Assembly (NCBI GenBank): GCA_943737045.1
Contig: CALSFV010000287.1
Coordinates: 248,001 to 312,000, forward strand
DNA length: 64,000 bases
Direction of reading: 5' to 3'
Source: Parapristionchus giblindavisi
Lineage: Eukaryota; Nematoda; Chromadorea; Rhabditida; Diplogasteridae
Shown here: piece by piece, positions 51,101 through 62,449 of the stretch
Numbering within the stretch: the first letter of the stretch is position 1
Layout: every line of letters begins with the position of its first letter
Position numbers and translations under genes: made by a program
Notes under the pieces: generated by a model
What the model was told of the DNA's origin: nothing
Seen by the model: the letters and a program-made list of their open reading frames with translations, nothing else
Database searches by the model: none

Positions 51101-53952
51101 TCTCCCTCTACCTCTCCCTCTACCTCTCCCTCTCCCTCTCCCTCTACCTCTCCCTCTCCCTCTCCCTCTACCTCTCCCTCTCCCTCTCCCTCTACCTCTC
51201 CCTCCTCATCCTCCCTCTACCTCTCCCTTCTCATCCTCCCTCTTCCTCTTCCTCCTCCCTTCGAATACTTTTCTGTCTATTGATTAGTTACTTCGAATAG
51301 AAAGAGGGTCGAAATACTCCAGAATTAGTACCCATATAAAGCCACGAAAGAGAGCGGATAGAGGCAGACGTTAATTTGGGACTCTCCCTCTCCCTCTTCC
51401 TCTCCCTCTCCCTCTCCCTCTCCCTCTCCCTCTCCTTTCTCCCTCTCCCTCTTCCTTTCCATTTTTAGGGACTCTGACCAAGTCGTGAACAATATCTTTG
51501 TGGTCGTAAAATATCGTCGAAGATGCAGTCATACGAAGAAGTACACGTATACGAAGACTAGTATCATAGTACGAAGAATGTTGTATCAAATCATATTTAG
51601 TCCTTTCTAATTTCATGGATAATAAGTAGTCACTACACAAAAGGTAAAAAAGAACCAAAAAGTAATATGGGGTAGATTGTTTACTACAAAGAGATACGGT
51701 TGAAATCTACTGCACATATTATTATCTACTATTTAATAAGAACAGCAAATCATTTCAAGTGAATCTTACCGATAGTAGCCATAGTAGTCGCAGCGAAGAA
51801 CAGAGCAGAACTGGCTGTCCATAGCTTTCCTCCTTTCTCATTGCGAGATTTGCCTTTTCTGTAACATGATCATTTGTGACGAAAAACTTTTTCTGACTTT
51901 TGAGTGAGACTTTCCAAGAATAAATAATTCATCGATCAACGACAGGACTATCAGAAAAATTATAATAATGATATAATAGTTATGAAGATGAAAGGCACTA
52001 GGTCGAATAAGAACCGATGAATAAAAACCGACTGGATGCAAACTATCTGCATATTAGAGACAAGCGCTAATGAATAGACAACGTATGTAAATATAATAGT
52101 TATCATCCAGTCGGATATTATTCATCGGTTCTCGTGCCATATGAAAAATTAAAAGCACCATTATTTACTCGTGAACGATTTTTCCCCTTTGCAATCGACT
52201 ATCAAATATCATCAAAAGAATGTAAAAGATTAAGAAGGAAAAACCTACCGATGTCGCTTCTCTCTCCCATCCTTACTTGCTATATTCGTTCCGTTTTTCG
52301 TATCGTGATATCTGAATGGATACGTTCTTAACGCTATCATATCAAGTTTTGATAAATAAGAGTTCATATTATATCAATCATCATTTCAATAAGTCATTTG
52401 AATTTCCTCAATCCAAATAAAATAAATAAATATACACATGTAAGATTGATTGAAAACTAAAGATGTCCCTACCTAACATACTGTTCCTTATAAGCTTTAT
52501 ACAATATCTTATTGTAGTCTCTCAATTGATGTTCTAAACTTTGTCGAAAGACGTCCTGTGTATCAAATTTTATCTGAAATCAATCAATTTGTAACTCTTC
52601 TTATATATTTCCCTTGTCTTTCTATTTTACAGTCTTTGTAGCAGACGCTCTTTCTATTTTACTTTTCTCTAGAAAGAATTGACTAGAACGTAGTGTACCC
52701 TTCTACCCTTCTACTCAGCCCAATTTCATTAGAAAGAAAGAAAGAAATGCATTCGTCTCCTCTGCAACACATGACGTAAACACGACAAAAACAGTATGCA
52801 AAAGTTAACATAAAATGAACTGTCTAAAGGCAACCCGAGCTAATTAGAAACTCATTGCTCTGGCAATTTAATCTCTCGCTTTTTTTATCTACGAGAGAGT
52901 GTTGCCAGAGTGGAGAGTAAAAGTATCTCGAGGTGCGCCTTTAAAGATATTTGAAAACAAAATATATAGCTAATTAATAGCATATTTAAAAAAATATATT
53001 TGAATTATTACCGATCGTTCTCTCATCGAGTGAATCAATAGGTTTTTCCTCTGTGAGATTAGCAGAGTTCCTTCATATTTCGACTGAAATTAAGTGGGGT
53101 TGGGTTTGTATAAGATATGTTACAACGTTACTTTGACATAATTTTTGACTTTATCAGAGAACAAGTCCAGTCAATTATCAAACGCTGAAAAGGGGGAAAA
53201 GAAGAGAAAATTCTCAACTTTCTCGCCCTTTCTATCCTATCATTTTATAAAAATAAAAAGACTTATAAAAAGTAACGAACTTACAAACAAAGCACCAAAT
53301 ATGTGTACAAAGGACTAAATATGTTTATGACAACAAAATGTCAAACCTTATCCTCGTGGGGTGATTCTAATTCGTAGAATATGAGAGCTCCAACTGATGC
53401 GTAGATACAAACAACGAGAACGAGAGCGACATGAGGAGCGATCAATTTGACATACTTAACGAGACTTCGTTAAGGTCATGAATACCTAAGGTTCTTAAGA
53501 GCTAAGGTCAGCTAAGGCTTCGCATGAAAAGTACGGAATTCGTAATACTGAGATTCTTGAAAGATTAATAGACACGAAGTGTTGCGTGTTCTAATGAACA
53601 AAAAATCTCAAAGGGTTTTTAAAGCACACCAAGAACAAATTTGAAACTCTCCACTCTGGCCGCACTCGTTCGCTTTCTTTGTCTGCGAAAGAGTAATGTC
53701 AGAGTGGAGAGTAAAATTAGCATCTATTTTAGAGCCTCGCACTAAGCATTTTATGCATCAGTTATTCAAGTATTCTGGAACGGCTTTTAGGCACAATTGA
53801 ACATTTCTGATTGTCTACTTTGCACTACAGTAAAATCCATCCTTCGATGTTCATTAGCGTACCTTTTTAATCTTAGCCACTCGTCCTCTAGTACTGATAG
53901 GAGCCTCAACATTCTCGAGGAGTCCCTCGATCTCCTTTAGCTCCACATCCAT
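45162..53952 (-). CDS. Two-pore-domain (K2P, TWK-type) potassium channel with long C-terminal tail
   Basis: A background potassium channel in the plasma membrane; two subunits make one pore. About 19 exons, roughly 775 residues. Start MDVELKEIEGLLENVE at 53952, then helix 1 (LIAPHVALVLVVCIYASVGA) ending in YELESP, an extracellular cap region, the first pore with helix FFAATTMATIG joined across an intron to YGNIVP, helix 2 (IACVIFALFGAPLAIITIGG), a basic cytosolic loop, helix 3 (QVPVLLVFAILL and MYIAFGGVLFAFLEGW), the second pore SLTTIGFGDIVPENHE, and helix 4 (YIILMLVYLGVGLAVTTMCI). Both filters (TIGYG and TIGFG) are intact. The tail of some 430 residues is serine-rich, then in the 0.75-kb last exon strongly basic (KRKAAETAHVPLLKRKKAER; RKKKRRQK), ending GSGTDHFGNE. 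Introns hold three family-1 MITEs, one family-2 MITE and a very long CCCTCT repeat. Exon borders are approximate. The tail is unusual in length and could in principle be a fused or alternative product. Confidence 0.9.
45962..46053. mobile_element. Short hairpin MITE in a K2P intron
   Basis: ACACACAGAAAAATGTGCTATC at the left and GATAACACTTTTTTCTCCATGTGT at the right are imperfect inverted repeats around about 45 bp. The ends resemble MITE family 3. Confidence 0.5.
47006..47153 (+). repeat. 74-bp direct tandem duplication in a K2P intron
   Basis: The segment beginning ATCTGAAACAGTAACTGC is present at 47006 and again at 47080 with nearly no change, which implies a recent duplication. Confidence 0.9.
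47505..47612. mobile_element. MITE family 1, copy E (K2P intron)
   Basis: AAATTTGAAACTCTCC at the left and GGAAGAGCGGAGAGTAGAAT with TAGCTCGG at the right. The centre CTCTTTGTCTACGAGAGAG is typical of the family. Confidence 0.85.
50934..51260 (-). repeat. (CCCTCT)n array, GGGAGA on the sense strand of the K2P transcript
   Basis: About 300 bp of almost pure CTCCCT hexamers, with scattered CTACCT variants towards the right. In the gene's own RNA the run is GGGAGAGGGAGAGGG, so it has dozens of consecutive G3 tracts separated by three bases, the pattern needed for G-quadruplexes. It lies in the intron between the two parts of the first pore filter. A second, 90-bp tract lies at 51382-51465. Confidence 0.95.
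51994..52140. mobile_element. MITE family 2, copy outside the palindrome
   Basis: GGCACTAGGTCGAATAAGAA with CCGATGAATAAAAACCGACTGG at the left; CCAGTCGG and CATCGGTTCTCGTGCCAT at the right. The inner sequence AGAGACAAGCGCTAATGAAT also matches the palindrome copies. It lies in a K2P intron. Confidence 0.8.
52825..52945. mobile_element. MITE family 1, copy F (K2P intron)
   Basis: AAAGGCAACCCGAGCTAATT then TTGCTCTGGCAA at the left; GAGAGAGTGTTGCCAGAGTG then CTCGAGGTGCGCCTTT at the right. This copy shows the outer ends of the family best: AAAGGC(A/G)(A/C)(A/C)CC. Confidence 0.88.
53611..53735. mobile_element. MITE family 1, copy G (K2P intron 1)
   Basis: AAAGCACACCAAGAACAAAT then CTCTCCACTCTGGCCGCACT at the left; GAAAGAGTAATGTCAGAGTG and GAGAGTAAAATTAG at the right. 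Confidence 0.85.
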
Positions 53953-55515
53953 CCTTAATAAACATAAATTATTTTTTACAAATGTTAGTTTTAAATTCAC
54001 TTGATAAAAGAGGATTACACAAGTTACTGTGATACTTCGCAATAAGACTTAACGGTACATATCGACATACTTAACGGTTGGTCTCCCTAACTCTTCTTCG
54101 TCTTCCTACTCTCTGTGTGTCTCTCGTATGGTTCGTCGTCGATCCAATGCCATCGATATGAAGAATTAGGAGATGATGACCACTCTTAACTTAGGGATTT
54201 ATGTACTTAGAGATTTAAGGTATTAAGGTCCGGGTACTTAGCGATAAGTATAATAAGCATGGTATCTTGTAAGATAGCAGAAGATAGGAAAATCAAAAAT
54301 GTATGATGAATAAGAAAGAAATGATGAGGACGAAACTTATTTTGATCGTTACGAAAGAGATGCTAATCGAGAGGGGGATCATTTTCGTACTGACAGACAC
54401 AGTTTTTCTGGATTCAAAAGTGATTCTACTCGGAACAGAAATTTTTTTGAATGTTGACAAAAGAATCAAAAATAAAAAAAATAAAATAAAAAATACCGTA
54501 CAAACCTTATAACTACTACCGCAAAAATATTCACACAAATTACAAGAATTTGAATTTTAAAGATATATTTTTAAGAGTAACATGTTCACAGTTTTACGGA
54601 AAGGAATTGGTATTGTAGCAGACACTTTGTCCCATAACGAATAAGATAATACAGTAGGAATATCGTCTGTGGAAATCAATTGAACAAAAGAAAAGAAAAG
54701 AGATCATAGATTGTCACGAGAGTATGATATTACATGCATCTATCTCTTGCACACTGTTTTGTTCTCACTTTTTAGGATAGGAAGTGTTCCATCGACAAAA
54801 TTGAGGGGTGGAGGAGAGAAAGGGAGAGGGAGAGGAGGAAAAGGGAGAGGGAGGCGAAATAAAAAGACGTCCATTGATTCATTCTAAGGCACTTAGATGA
54901 AGTGCGTTGAGTAAAGGAGAAGAAGGAGTAGAAAAGAAGGAGTGAAATTGAGGGAGAGGGAGGAAGGGAGAGGGAGAGGGGGAGAAGAATGAGGAGGAGA
55001 CTGAGAGAGGTAGAGGGAGGGAGAGGAGGAGGAGGAGGAGGAGGAGTAAGATTGATCTCCTTTCGTTGGTTTCGCCCGGGGAGAATGAGGGGAAGAGGAG
55101 GAATGGAAAGAAGTATAAATGGAGGAAGAGAGACGGAGATGAAGGAGGGGAGGGAGGAGGAGGAGAGGGAGGAGGAGGAGGAGAGGGAGGAGAGGTGGAG
55201 GGGAGGGAGGAGGAGGAGGAGAGGGAGGGGAAGGAAGAGGAGGTGGAGGAGGAGGAGAGGGAGGAGAGAGGAGGAGAAGGAGGAGAGGGAGGAGAGAGGA
55301 GGAGAAGGAGGAGAGGGAGGAGAGAGGAGGAGAAGGAGGAGAGGGAGGAGAGAGGAGGAGGAGAGAGAGGGGGAGAGTAAGGTCCAAGCACCACGAGAAA
55401 GGGGAGTCCTATGGATGACTGAACAAGGGACAGGTGCAAGGAAGAGTGACCACGAAGAGTTATGAAGAAGGAGAAGGAGAAGGGGGGAAGAGTAAGTGTA
55501 GTATGATCATATATG
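53953..55515. promoter_or_regulatory. Upstream region of the K2P gene
   Basis: No gene. Left part AT-rich; from 54806 to 54860 and from 54940 to 55380 the plus strand is almost entirely A and G (GGAGGAGGAGAGGGAGG), which explains the long Ser-Pro-rich frames on the minus strand. Promoter elements of the K2P gene should lie near 53960-54200. Confidence 0.5.
54940..55380 (+). repeat. GGAGGA / GGAGAGGG purine tract
   Basis: About 440 bp of imperfect purine repeats. At 55250-55360 a 30-bp unit containing GGAGAGGGAGGAGAGAGGAG is repeated four times almost exactly. Confidence 0.9.
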
Positions 55516-55517
55516 TA

Positions 55518-55730
55518 CAGTTCCGGTCAAAAGTCTATCCACTTTTGTATTTTTCGGTTTAAATTTTTCAAATTCAACGCTCGTGGTGTCATCGTGAGAG
55601 ATTGTGATTTTAGTATGAAATACGTGAAAACACTCTCAACATAATCTCAGGAAATCAGGACATGATTGGTTGTGTTTGAAAAAAGATATGCCGAAAAAAA
55701 CAAAAGAGGATAGACTTTTGAGCGGTACTG
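55518..55730. mobile_element. 213-bp mariner-like MITE
   Basis: Ends CAGTTCCGGTCAAAAGTC and GACTTTTGAGCGGTACTG (inward CAGTACCGCTCAAAAGTC), flanked by TA at 55516-55517 and 55731-55732. No coding capacity. The ends resemble those of Tc1/mariner elements. Confidence 0.88.
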
Positions 55731-55735
55731 TACAT

Positions 55736-55850
55736 CAGGACTGTGCATTTTCCGTTTTCCGATTTTCCGAATTTTCCGAGAAATAATTTCGGTAAATTTC
55801 CGTTTTCCGAAATTTTCCGAAAACTGTTTTCCGCACAGCCCTGCTGTACA
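55736..55850. repeat. TTTTCCG inverted-repeat element next to the MITE
   Basis: The ends CAGGACTGTGCATTTTCCG and CGGAAAACAG-type right end (CCGCACAGCCCTG) are inverted; the inside is a run of TTTTCCGA units in both directions. A few bases separate it from the mariner-like MITE. Confidence 0.65.
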
Positions 55851-57017
55851 TACTATGCTACATGAGTAGTAATGATTAGGTTCTGTGAAACGATGCCTTT
55901 GACCATATCGACGAATGGAATAAGGAAACTGAATCGATGGAGAAATGAAAGAATTGGAAGGAAGACTTGGGTTCGAGAATGGGAGAAGGAAGCAAAAATT
56001 TCAAAAAAAAATTCAGATGAGCGAAAATGAGCAATATGGAAGAACAAAGATGGACTAAAGAACAAAGACTATATTGATAGTTTAAACAACGTGTATGATG
56101 CCAGTCAAATCATTATTCATATGAGCTATTTCTGTTATGATGAATGTATTGAATTGAATCTCTGAAGCACTGCGAACAATTTTACGCTTAAAAAATTAGA
56201 GATCGACTGTTGTTCAATAGGAAATTGTAAGTAATATTTCTCAAAATTTTCCATGTTCGATTCTTCTTCATCTTACTGTCTTATTCGTGGACTAATTGCA
56301 TAATTAGGCAAGATTCTTCCGTTCGTGGATAAAATATTTCAGGAAAATCAAAATACCATATAATTTTGGCCAGTAGGTTACACTAGTTAGTATTGTCAGA
56401 AGAATGGCTGTATATTACTGATTCCAGGCTTACAAGGAAGGTGTTTTCCAGACCAATTAATTGGCCATGAAAATGAAACAATGAAACGAATATACGTAAG
56501 AGAAATCTTGAGGATATAAAACATTGGGAATCCTAAATAGTACTTTCCATTAGAAGTAATCCCGGGTAGAAAGTCACATCCCTTTTCGAAAGAAAATGAA
56601 AAAAAACACAATAAATCTACATGGACAACGAAATGAACAAAAGTATAAAAAGCTTTAGTGACTTGAAAAAGTGCGTAATGGTAATTTTATTTAGCATATA
56701 TTGTATTTGCTTGCTGTTATTGTGAGAGAGATAGAGATTTTTCTCACAATAAATGCATATCCCAAAATATTTCTCTCGAAAATGGAGGAGGAAAGTTTGA
56801 TCATAGTCTTTAAGGTCATTTTATTACTTCCTTTCTTTCTTACCATAGGTAATACTTTAAGGGCTAGCAACAACGATATCATCTTTCAAATCAGAAAACA
56901 AAGAATAATGAAAAAGAGACGGTTTTTACACTTCCCGTATTGTTAAAACGAAGAATTCCTCCACGTTTAGATCTCCCACGATAGATGATTGAGCGTTATG
57001 ATGCCCCCTGAGCTATG

Positions 57018-57108
57018 GCCCCCTCTCCCTCTCCCTCTATCTCTCCCTCTCCCTTTGCTTCTCCCTCTATCTCTACCTCTCCCTCTGCCTCTCTCCCTCT
57101 CCTTTTTC
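57018..57108 (+). repeat. (CTCCCT)n tract
   Basis: Short imperfect hexamer tract, the same unit as at 50.9 kb. Similar tracts lie at 59813-59880, 60958-61020 (as GGGAGA) and 63376-63450 (as GGGAGA). Confidence 0.8.
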
Positions 57109-57820
57109 AGACATTCAGACAGCTCGTCTGACATGACATGGAAGGAGTGAATATGATTGAGAGACAAAAGGGGGAATAGAAGAGAGAAAAGAGAATGAAA
57201 GCATATGAACAGATTCTGGTCGAGTTATTCATGATGGATGGGGATATTTTTAGACTATATCCGGGTTATGGCACACACAATCATTATAGAACAAAGAATG
57301 GACAGACATGACGTCACTTTTGTTTAAAAGAAAACCACGAGAACATGTAAGAAAAAAAGAGAAAGATGGTTGAAAAGAGCGAGTGAGGAACCAAAATCAC
57401 ACTGTATAAATTGTAAAAGAATTTAAGTCGATGATGTGGTCTATCCACCAAAAAGTTATCGGAAGTCCATCTTCGCAATGAGAGAATGAAAAACATGGCC
57501 ATGTTTATGTCTCTCCCTCTCCTTATTCCCTTCCTCTCTCTCTCCTTATATATCTCTCCCTCTCAGTCATATATATCTTGCATAAGATAAGACCATCTTC
57601 CTTCTTCCACTCAGACTAATCCATCATTCAATGAAGAAGAAAAGAGAAATGATGTCAGATATGGTGATAGGAAAAAAGAGATTTTGAAAGTACTCGGCAA
57701 TTTTAATTTAATTTACCGTAAATCATAAAGATGTTTCAGCAAGTGAAATACGAAAGAAATTTAAAAAATGAAAAATGTGCACGAGAAGAAATTAAACGAA
57801 TTACAATGGGAAAAGTAAAA

Positions 57821-57877
57821 GGTGAAGGTAATAATCCGTTCTTCAAGGCACACGAAGTCCTGCGGGTGATCACTGCT
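57821..57877 (+). repeat. Dispersed 54-bp repeat, copy 2
   Basis: AAGGCACACGAAGTCCTGCG and GGTGATCACTGCT are identical to the copy at 60631-60684; the first half is more divergent (AATAATCCGTTCTTC). Confidence 0.7.
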
Positions 57878-58911
57878 TCGGAAAGCGAGCAAGTAATTTC
57901 AGAATTTCACATATTACATATATATACTCGCGGAGTACTCAGTACACAATTGTGAGTACACAATGCCATGTCCCGCAGCGAGAGCCACGGAAGAAGTCGT
58001 ACGCTGCGAATCGTGAACATCATCACGGAGTAAACAAATATCGGAGAGCTGAGAGCGATATCGTTGTTCGTCTCGTCAGATCAAAGTTTCGTCATTAAAG
58101 ATGCATGGCGCTTTTCATGCCCAGATAAAATGGTACTACCCAGTATTCGAACTTTCCGTTTTGGAACGCTACATTTATCCTACGAGCAAAGGATACATTA
58201 CTTTTTTAACAGAGGAAGTTCCAAAATTCAATGCTCGAATACTTTTAAGTTTTTTTCTTAAAAGAACCAAAATTCGATAGTGCAGACAAGAAAAACAGTA
58301 ATACCATCGATGACTATAACTAAAGGATTCTGATATGGATACATGGTGTTCGATAAGTTTGATAAGAAGGAGGGAGAAAACGAACGAAATGGCCTGATAA
58401 TTCTCCATTCAACACCCAAGAGGAAAAGAAGAGAAAGTGTTCAAAGTGTCCGCAGTTTAATTGTCTTTTCAACGCTTTTTTCTTTCCTTTAATTTTCTTT
58501 GTTTGAAGACTACTTCAGAGTTTTCTCTCGTACTTAAACAAAGGAAGAACTAACTTGTCGATGTTTAATGTTCGTCTGGAAAAAATATTCGATCCCCTGG
58601 GAATTTCGAATTTCGAATTTCATATTTAAGTTTTGAAGAAAAAAGATGTTAGTTTCCCCACCAGTAAGGCTTCAGAAGAACGCAAAAAGAGCGTGTTTAT
58701 TTTTATGTCTCCCTTTCCTAGTGAACATATGCGGTAATTCAATTTATCAAAGAAATAGAAGCATGTGCATAACCCATGTTATTCTTTCTCAGACGAGAAA
58801 GTATATGTCTGATAAATAATCTCATACTATATTCTTAATCTTTTAGATAGGAATTATAAAGAAAAAAAGAAAGAGAGAGAGTCACAAGGGATTGTGTTAG
58901 AAATTTCGAAT

Positions 58912-59022
58912 GCATCGTTACATTTGCCATACGTGCATACGCCGCAACCTCCGCCGTAACGACGGAGATGCGGCGGAGGGGGTTACGGTGTAGGAACGTA
59001 AGGCCAAGTAACGATGTATAAG
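58912..59022. repeat. GC-rich hairpin element
   Basis: GCATCGTTACATTTGCC at the left and GGCCAAGTAACGATG at the right pair; the inner part CCTCCGCCGT ... ACGGAGATGCGGCGGAGG also pairs. It looks like a MITE of about 110 bp. It is much more GC-rich than its surroundings. Confidence 0.6.
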
Positions 59023-60125
59023 AAAATCACGAGGTCATTCAATTGACCTTAGCAGTTTCACACATACAGAGACATCGAAAAACAGTCTATATACGCGAAA
59101 AAAATGTTGAAAAACAAAAAGGAAAACAAAATCTAAAACGATCCAGTGTATCGGTGCAACGAAGAATCTTCTCTCACATGCATAGTGTCTTCAGACAATG
59201 TGCAAGGATGATTTGAACTATATCGTTTGTATAAATACGAGAGGTGATTGTACCCTCCAACATAGAGACCATTGAAAGAGTGCAAAGGGCACAATGAATA
59301 GAAGAAGAATGAAGAAGTTGAAGATGAATGAACGGGAATGATGAAGAAGTAGTGGAGAGTAAGGAGATTATGGATGAAGTTGGAGTTTGATCAAAGTCAA
59401 ATGACTGAAACAACTGAAAGAGTAGAAAAAAATTTAGTGGAATAATTTTTAATTTAATTTATCATGCATCAAAAAGTTGCGACAACATTTGGAAAAACAA
59501 AGGAGAGCTGGGCAAGGTTGAGGAGATCATGTGCAGCTCGTAAATAGACTTCGTTGTGTATCAAAGATCAAAAGGCGATCAATAGGTTGGAAACCTTTTC
59601 TCTGAGCAAAACATGACTATTTCCCCATAAAAAGAAAAGAAAAGAACAGAACAGAACAGAAAAAAAGAAATCGTAGAAATGAAGGCTCTCTTCTCATTGA
59701 CATTATAATGTGTGAAAAAAGAGATATTTTAGAAAATGAATAGATCGAATTGAAATTGCCGTGTAGCAAACAAATATCGTGAAGAAGTATATGATCGGAC
59801 TTAAACACTTTTCTCTCCCTCTCCCTCTTCTCTTCAATCTCTCCCTCTCCCTCTCCCTCCACCCCTCCCTCTCCCTCTCACCTCCAACTTGGTCCTCTCA
59901 ATTGGCCATTTCCCTGCATGCTCACTGGACTCTACTCCTTCTTCGTCTCTCTTTTTTATTTCTTTATCCTCGTCTCCTTCTTCCTTTCCATTCTATAGTA
60001 TCTCCCCGATTTGGAGGATAAAAGAACGAAGAAGTAAAAGTAGACGAAAGATGGAATAAAAGGGGTTGATCGAATAATAATATATAATTATTGAGATAAT
60101 CGTAGATGATTCAAATACTTTTCAA

Positions 60126-60164
60126 AGGTAAAGTTAATTCCCGTTATTCATGGCACACGAAGTC
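60126..60164 (+). repeat. Dispersed 54-bp repeat, copy 3 (shortened)
   Basis: Matches GTAAAG, CCCGTTATTCATGGCACACG and AAGTC, then stops; the CCTGCGGGTGATCAC half is missing. Confidence 0.55.
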
Positions 60165-60630
60165 TTTTCCATAATATTAAACGAAGTAAACAATAGACAA
60201 AGACACATCTCACCGATTCACTGACGGATATCCTTCAAAAAGACTTATCTAACAGATAAAAAGGTCTTTGGTCGACGGAAACGGAAGAATGAATGGGAGA
60301 GAGGGAGAGAGAGAAAAGGAGAGGGAGAGATTGAGAGGTAGAGGTAGAGATATACTGAGAATGAATCAGTTAACAGTTGAATTATCGAGCACGCTCTATG
60401 GAAAGACAACGAATGTTTACCGATAAAATGTTCATAACTTTTTTCCTTGTAAAATTCCAAGGTTGGCAGAAATTAATTTGTATTTATTTGAAAATCACAT
60501 AAATAATAATTCAATATCAATTACGCATTAATTTTCTACATGCAACAACCAAAAATATTCAAAAAATACAGCCACAGTGACAGAGAAACTGACAGACAGA
60601 CATGCAGACTGACTAACTGACAGGTAAATG

Positions 60631-60684
60631 GTAAAGGTACAACCCGTTATTCAAGGCACACGAAGTCCTGCGGGTGATCACTGC
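60631..60684 (+). repeat. Dispersed 54-bp repeat, copy 4
   Basis: The best copy: GTAAAGGTACAACCCGTTAT then CACACGAAGTCCTGCGGGTG and ATCACTGCT. Confidence 0.7.
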
Positions 60685-61204
60685 TAAGCCAGTAATCTTT
60701 GATTAACAGCAATAATCTTAATCTTCTAACCAGTAATATTTGATTAATCTTTGATTTCTTTGATAAGTAAAGATTACTGACTGACAGAGAGACTAATAGA
60801 CCGACAGACAGATGGATAGCCGAAGAGCGTAAGATAGTGAATGCATCAGACTGAACTAGAATGGAATGGAAGGTAGAAGATGTTTATAGCCTTGCCCATC
60901 CCTTTGACTTCTATATATCTACAGACGATATTCTCACATTCATGGAACTACTAGTGATGGAGGAGGGAGAGGGAGAGGGAGAGGGAGAGGGAGAGGGAGA
61001 GAGGGAGAGAGGGAGAGAGGTAGAGTGAGAGAGAGAAAAGGAGAGGGAGAGAATCTTTGGACCGACATGGGTACGGAGAATGGACGGACAATAGAATGGA
61101 TGGTCGTCTGGGTAGGATGACTTAGGAAAGAACGGAAAGAACGCAGTGAAATAACGCTCAAATCAGGTATTATTGATGTGAAATGCAAATTACATATAAT
61201 AGAA

Positions 61205-61306
61205 TAAAACACCCGATGTCATTTGAAATCTCCGCTCTGACTATGCTCTCTCGATTTCTTTGTCTACGAGAGAGTGGAGAGTAGAATTAGAGGTGCGCCT
61301 TTAATA
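61205..61306. mobile_element. MITE family 1, copy H
   Basis: AAAACACCCGATG then TCTCCGCTCTGACTATGCTC at the left; ACGAGAGAGTGGAGAGTAGA and GAGGTGCGCCTTTAA at the right. The right inner arm is shortened. Confidence 0.82.
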
Positions 61307-61610
61307 TCTGTAATTCATCACTCCATTTTAGGCGCGAATATCATATTTAAATCAACCAATAATTGAACTGCAATTTAAAAAAAATGTGACGATAAAACTG
61401 CCAGAATCGAAAAGAAAGCATGCATTACAAAATTTGATCCACCATAAAAAAGACGGGTTATAGGGAAGAATATTGTCAACTACAAGAAGGAGATAGAGAG
61501 AGAGAGAATGGGGACGAACGATGGGGTCCTAGATGTTTTGTTATTCTCTTCTACTACTTTGTTACGACATGAAGGAGTGTGAGTGAGTGCCTTTTGAGGT
61601 AGAGGGAGAG

Positions 61611-61850
61611 GGGAACGGAGGGAGAGGGAGAGGGAGAGGGAGATAGAGAGGGGAACGGAGGGAGAGGGAGAGGGAGAGGTAGAGGGAGAGGGGAACGGAG
61701 GGAGAGGGAGAGGGAGAGGTAGAGGGAGAGGGGAACGGAGGGAGAGGGAGAGGGAGAGGGAGATAGAGAGGGGAACGGAGGGAGAGGGAGAGGGAAGAGG
61801 GAGAGGGAGAGGGGAACGGAGGGAGAGGGAGACAAAGGGAGAGGGAGAGA
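61611..61850 (+). repeat. 40-bp minisatellite, about six units
   Basis: GGGAACGGAG recurs at 61611, 61651, 61691, 61731, 61771 and 61812, so the period is 40 bp except for one extra base. Two unit variants alternate, one with AGATAGAGAG and one with AGGTAGAGGGAGAG. The unit is itself made of GGGAGA hexamers plus an AACGGA signature. Confidence 0.93.
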
Positions 61851-61969
61851 TAAAGATAGAAAGATAGAGCTACTGCTGTAAATACTCAGACAGTGATGTA
61901 ACTACAGATTGAGTACAGACTGGAGAATACAAAAGAAGCCATCCATTCATTCATTTCTGAACGGCAATC

Positions 61970-62242
61970 TTAATGGTGCTTACACTGTTCCCCAGCCCTG
62001 TACTTCTTACGCCCACAGCAAGAGAGAGACCATAGAGAACATCGAGAATAATCTTCAAAGAAGGAATCCTTGAGTCTTTTCGTGACTATAATGGCCAGGG
62101 CAGGACTATATAGATCATATCTCCCTGAATACAATTTTTTTCTGAAATAATCGAAGCTCGGAATAGCGCTATCCGAGCTGAAAGTTCGTTTTTGCACCAA
62201 GGGCGAGAAGGAAGGGATTTCTTGCAGTCCGATTTTTATCAA
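61970..62242 (-). CDS. Uncertain 90-codon frame
   Basis: The frame has normal amino-acid variety, unlike the compositional frames around it, and ends CSLWSLSCCGRKKYRAGEQC. No domain, signal peptide or clear splice partner is visible. It may be the last exon of an unrecognised gene or chance. No function is proposed. Confidence 0.2.
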   Translation of the reverse strand: MIKIGLQEIPSFSPLVQKRTFSSDSAIPSFDYFRKKLYSGRYDLYSPALAIIVTKRLKDSFFEDYSRCSLWSLSCCGRKKYRAGEQCKHH

Positions 62243-62449
62243 TCATTTTACATAAAGTAGATTAAATCAATATGTTTATACTGTATCCCTCCATTTGTTC
62301 CACAAATGCCATCTATAGTAGTGATAGTTTCTTGTCACATCCTCAGGTTCATCCAAACCGCTAAATTTACTGGTTATTTAACATTTCTAGGTTATTTAAC
62401 ACCCCTCATTATGTATCTTTGCTTTTATGTAAACAATATTAGTATTAGC

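Noticed and set aside
54879..55465. Long Ser-Pro or Arg-Glu-Gly frames up to 186 codons
   Set aside because: They arise from the pure purine tract; all frames are open because stop codons need T on one strand or specific C/A contexts on the other. No domain or splice structure.
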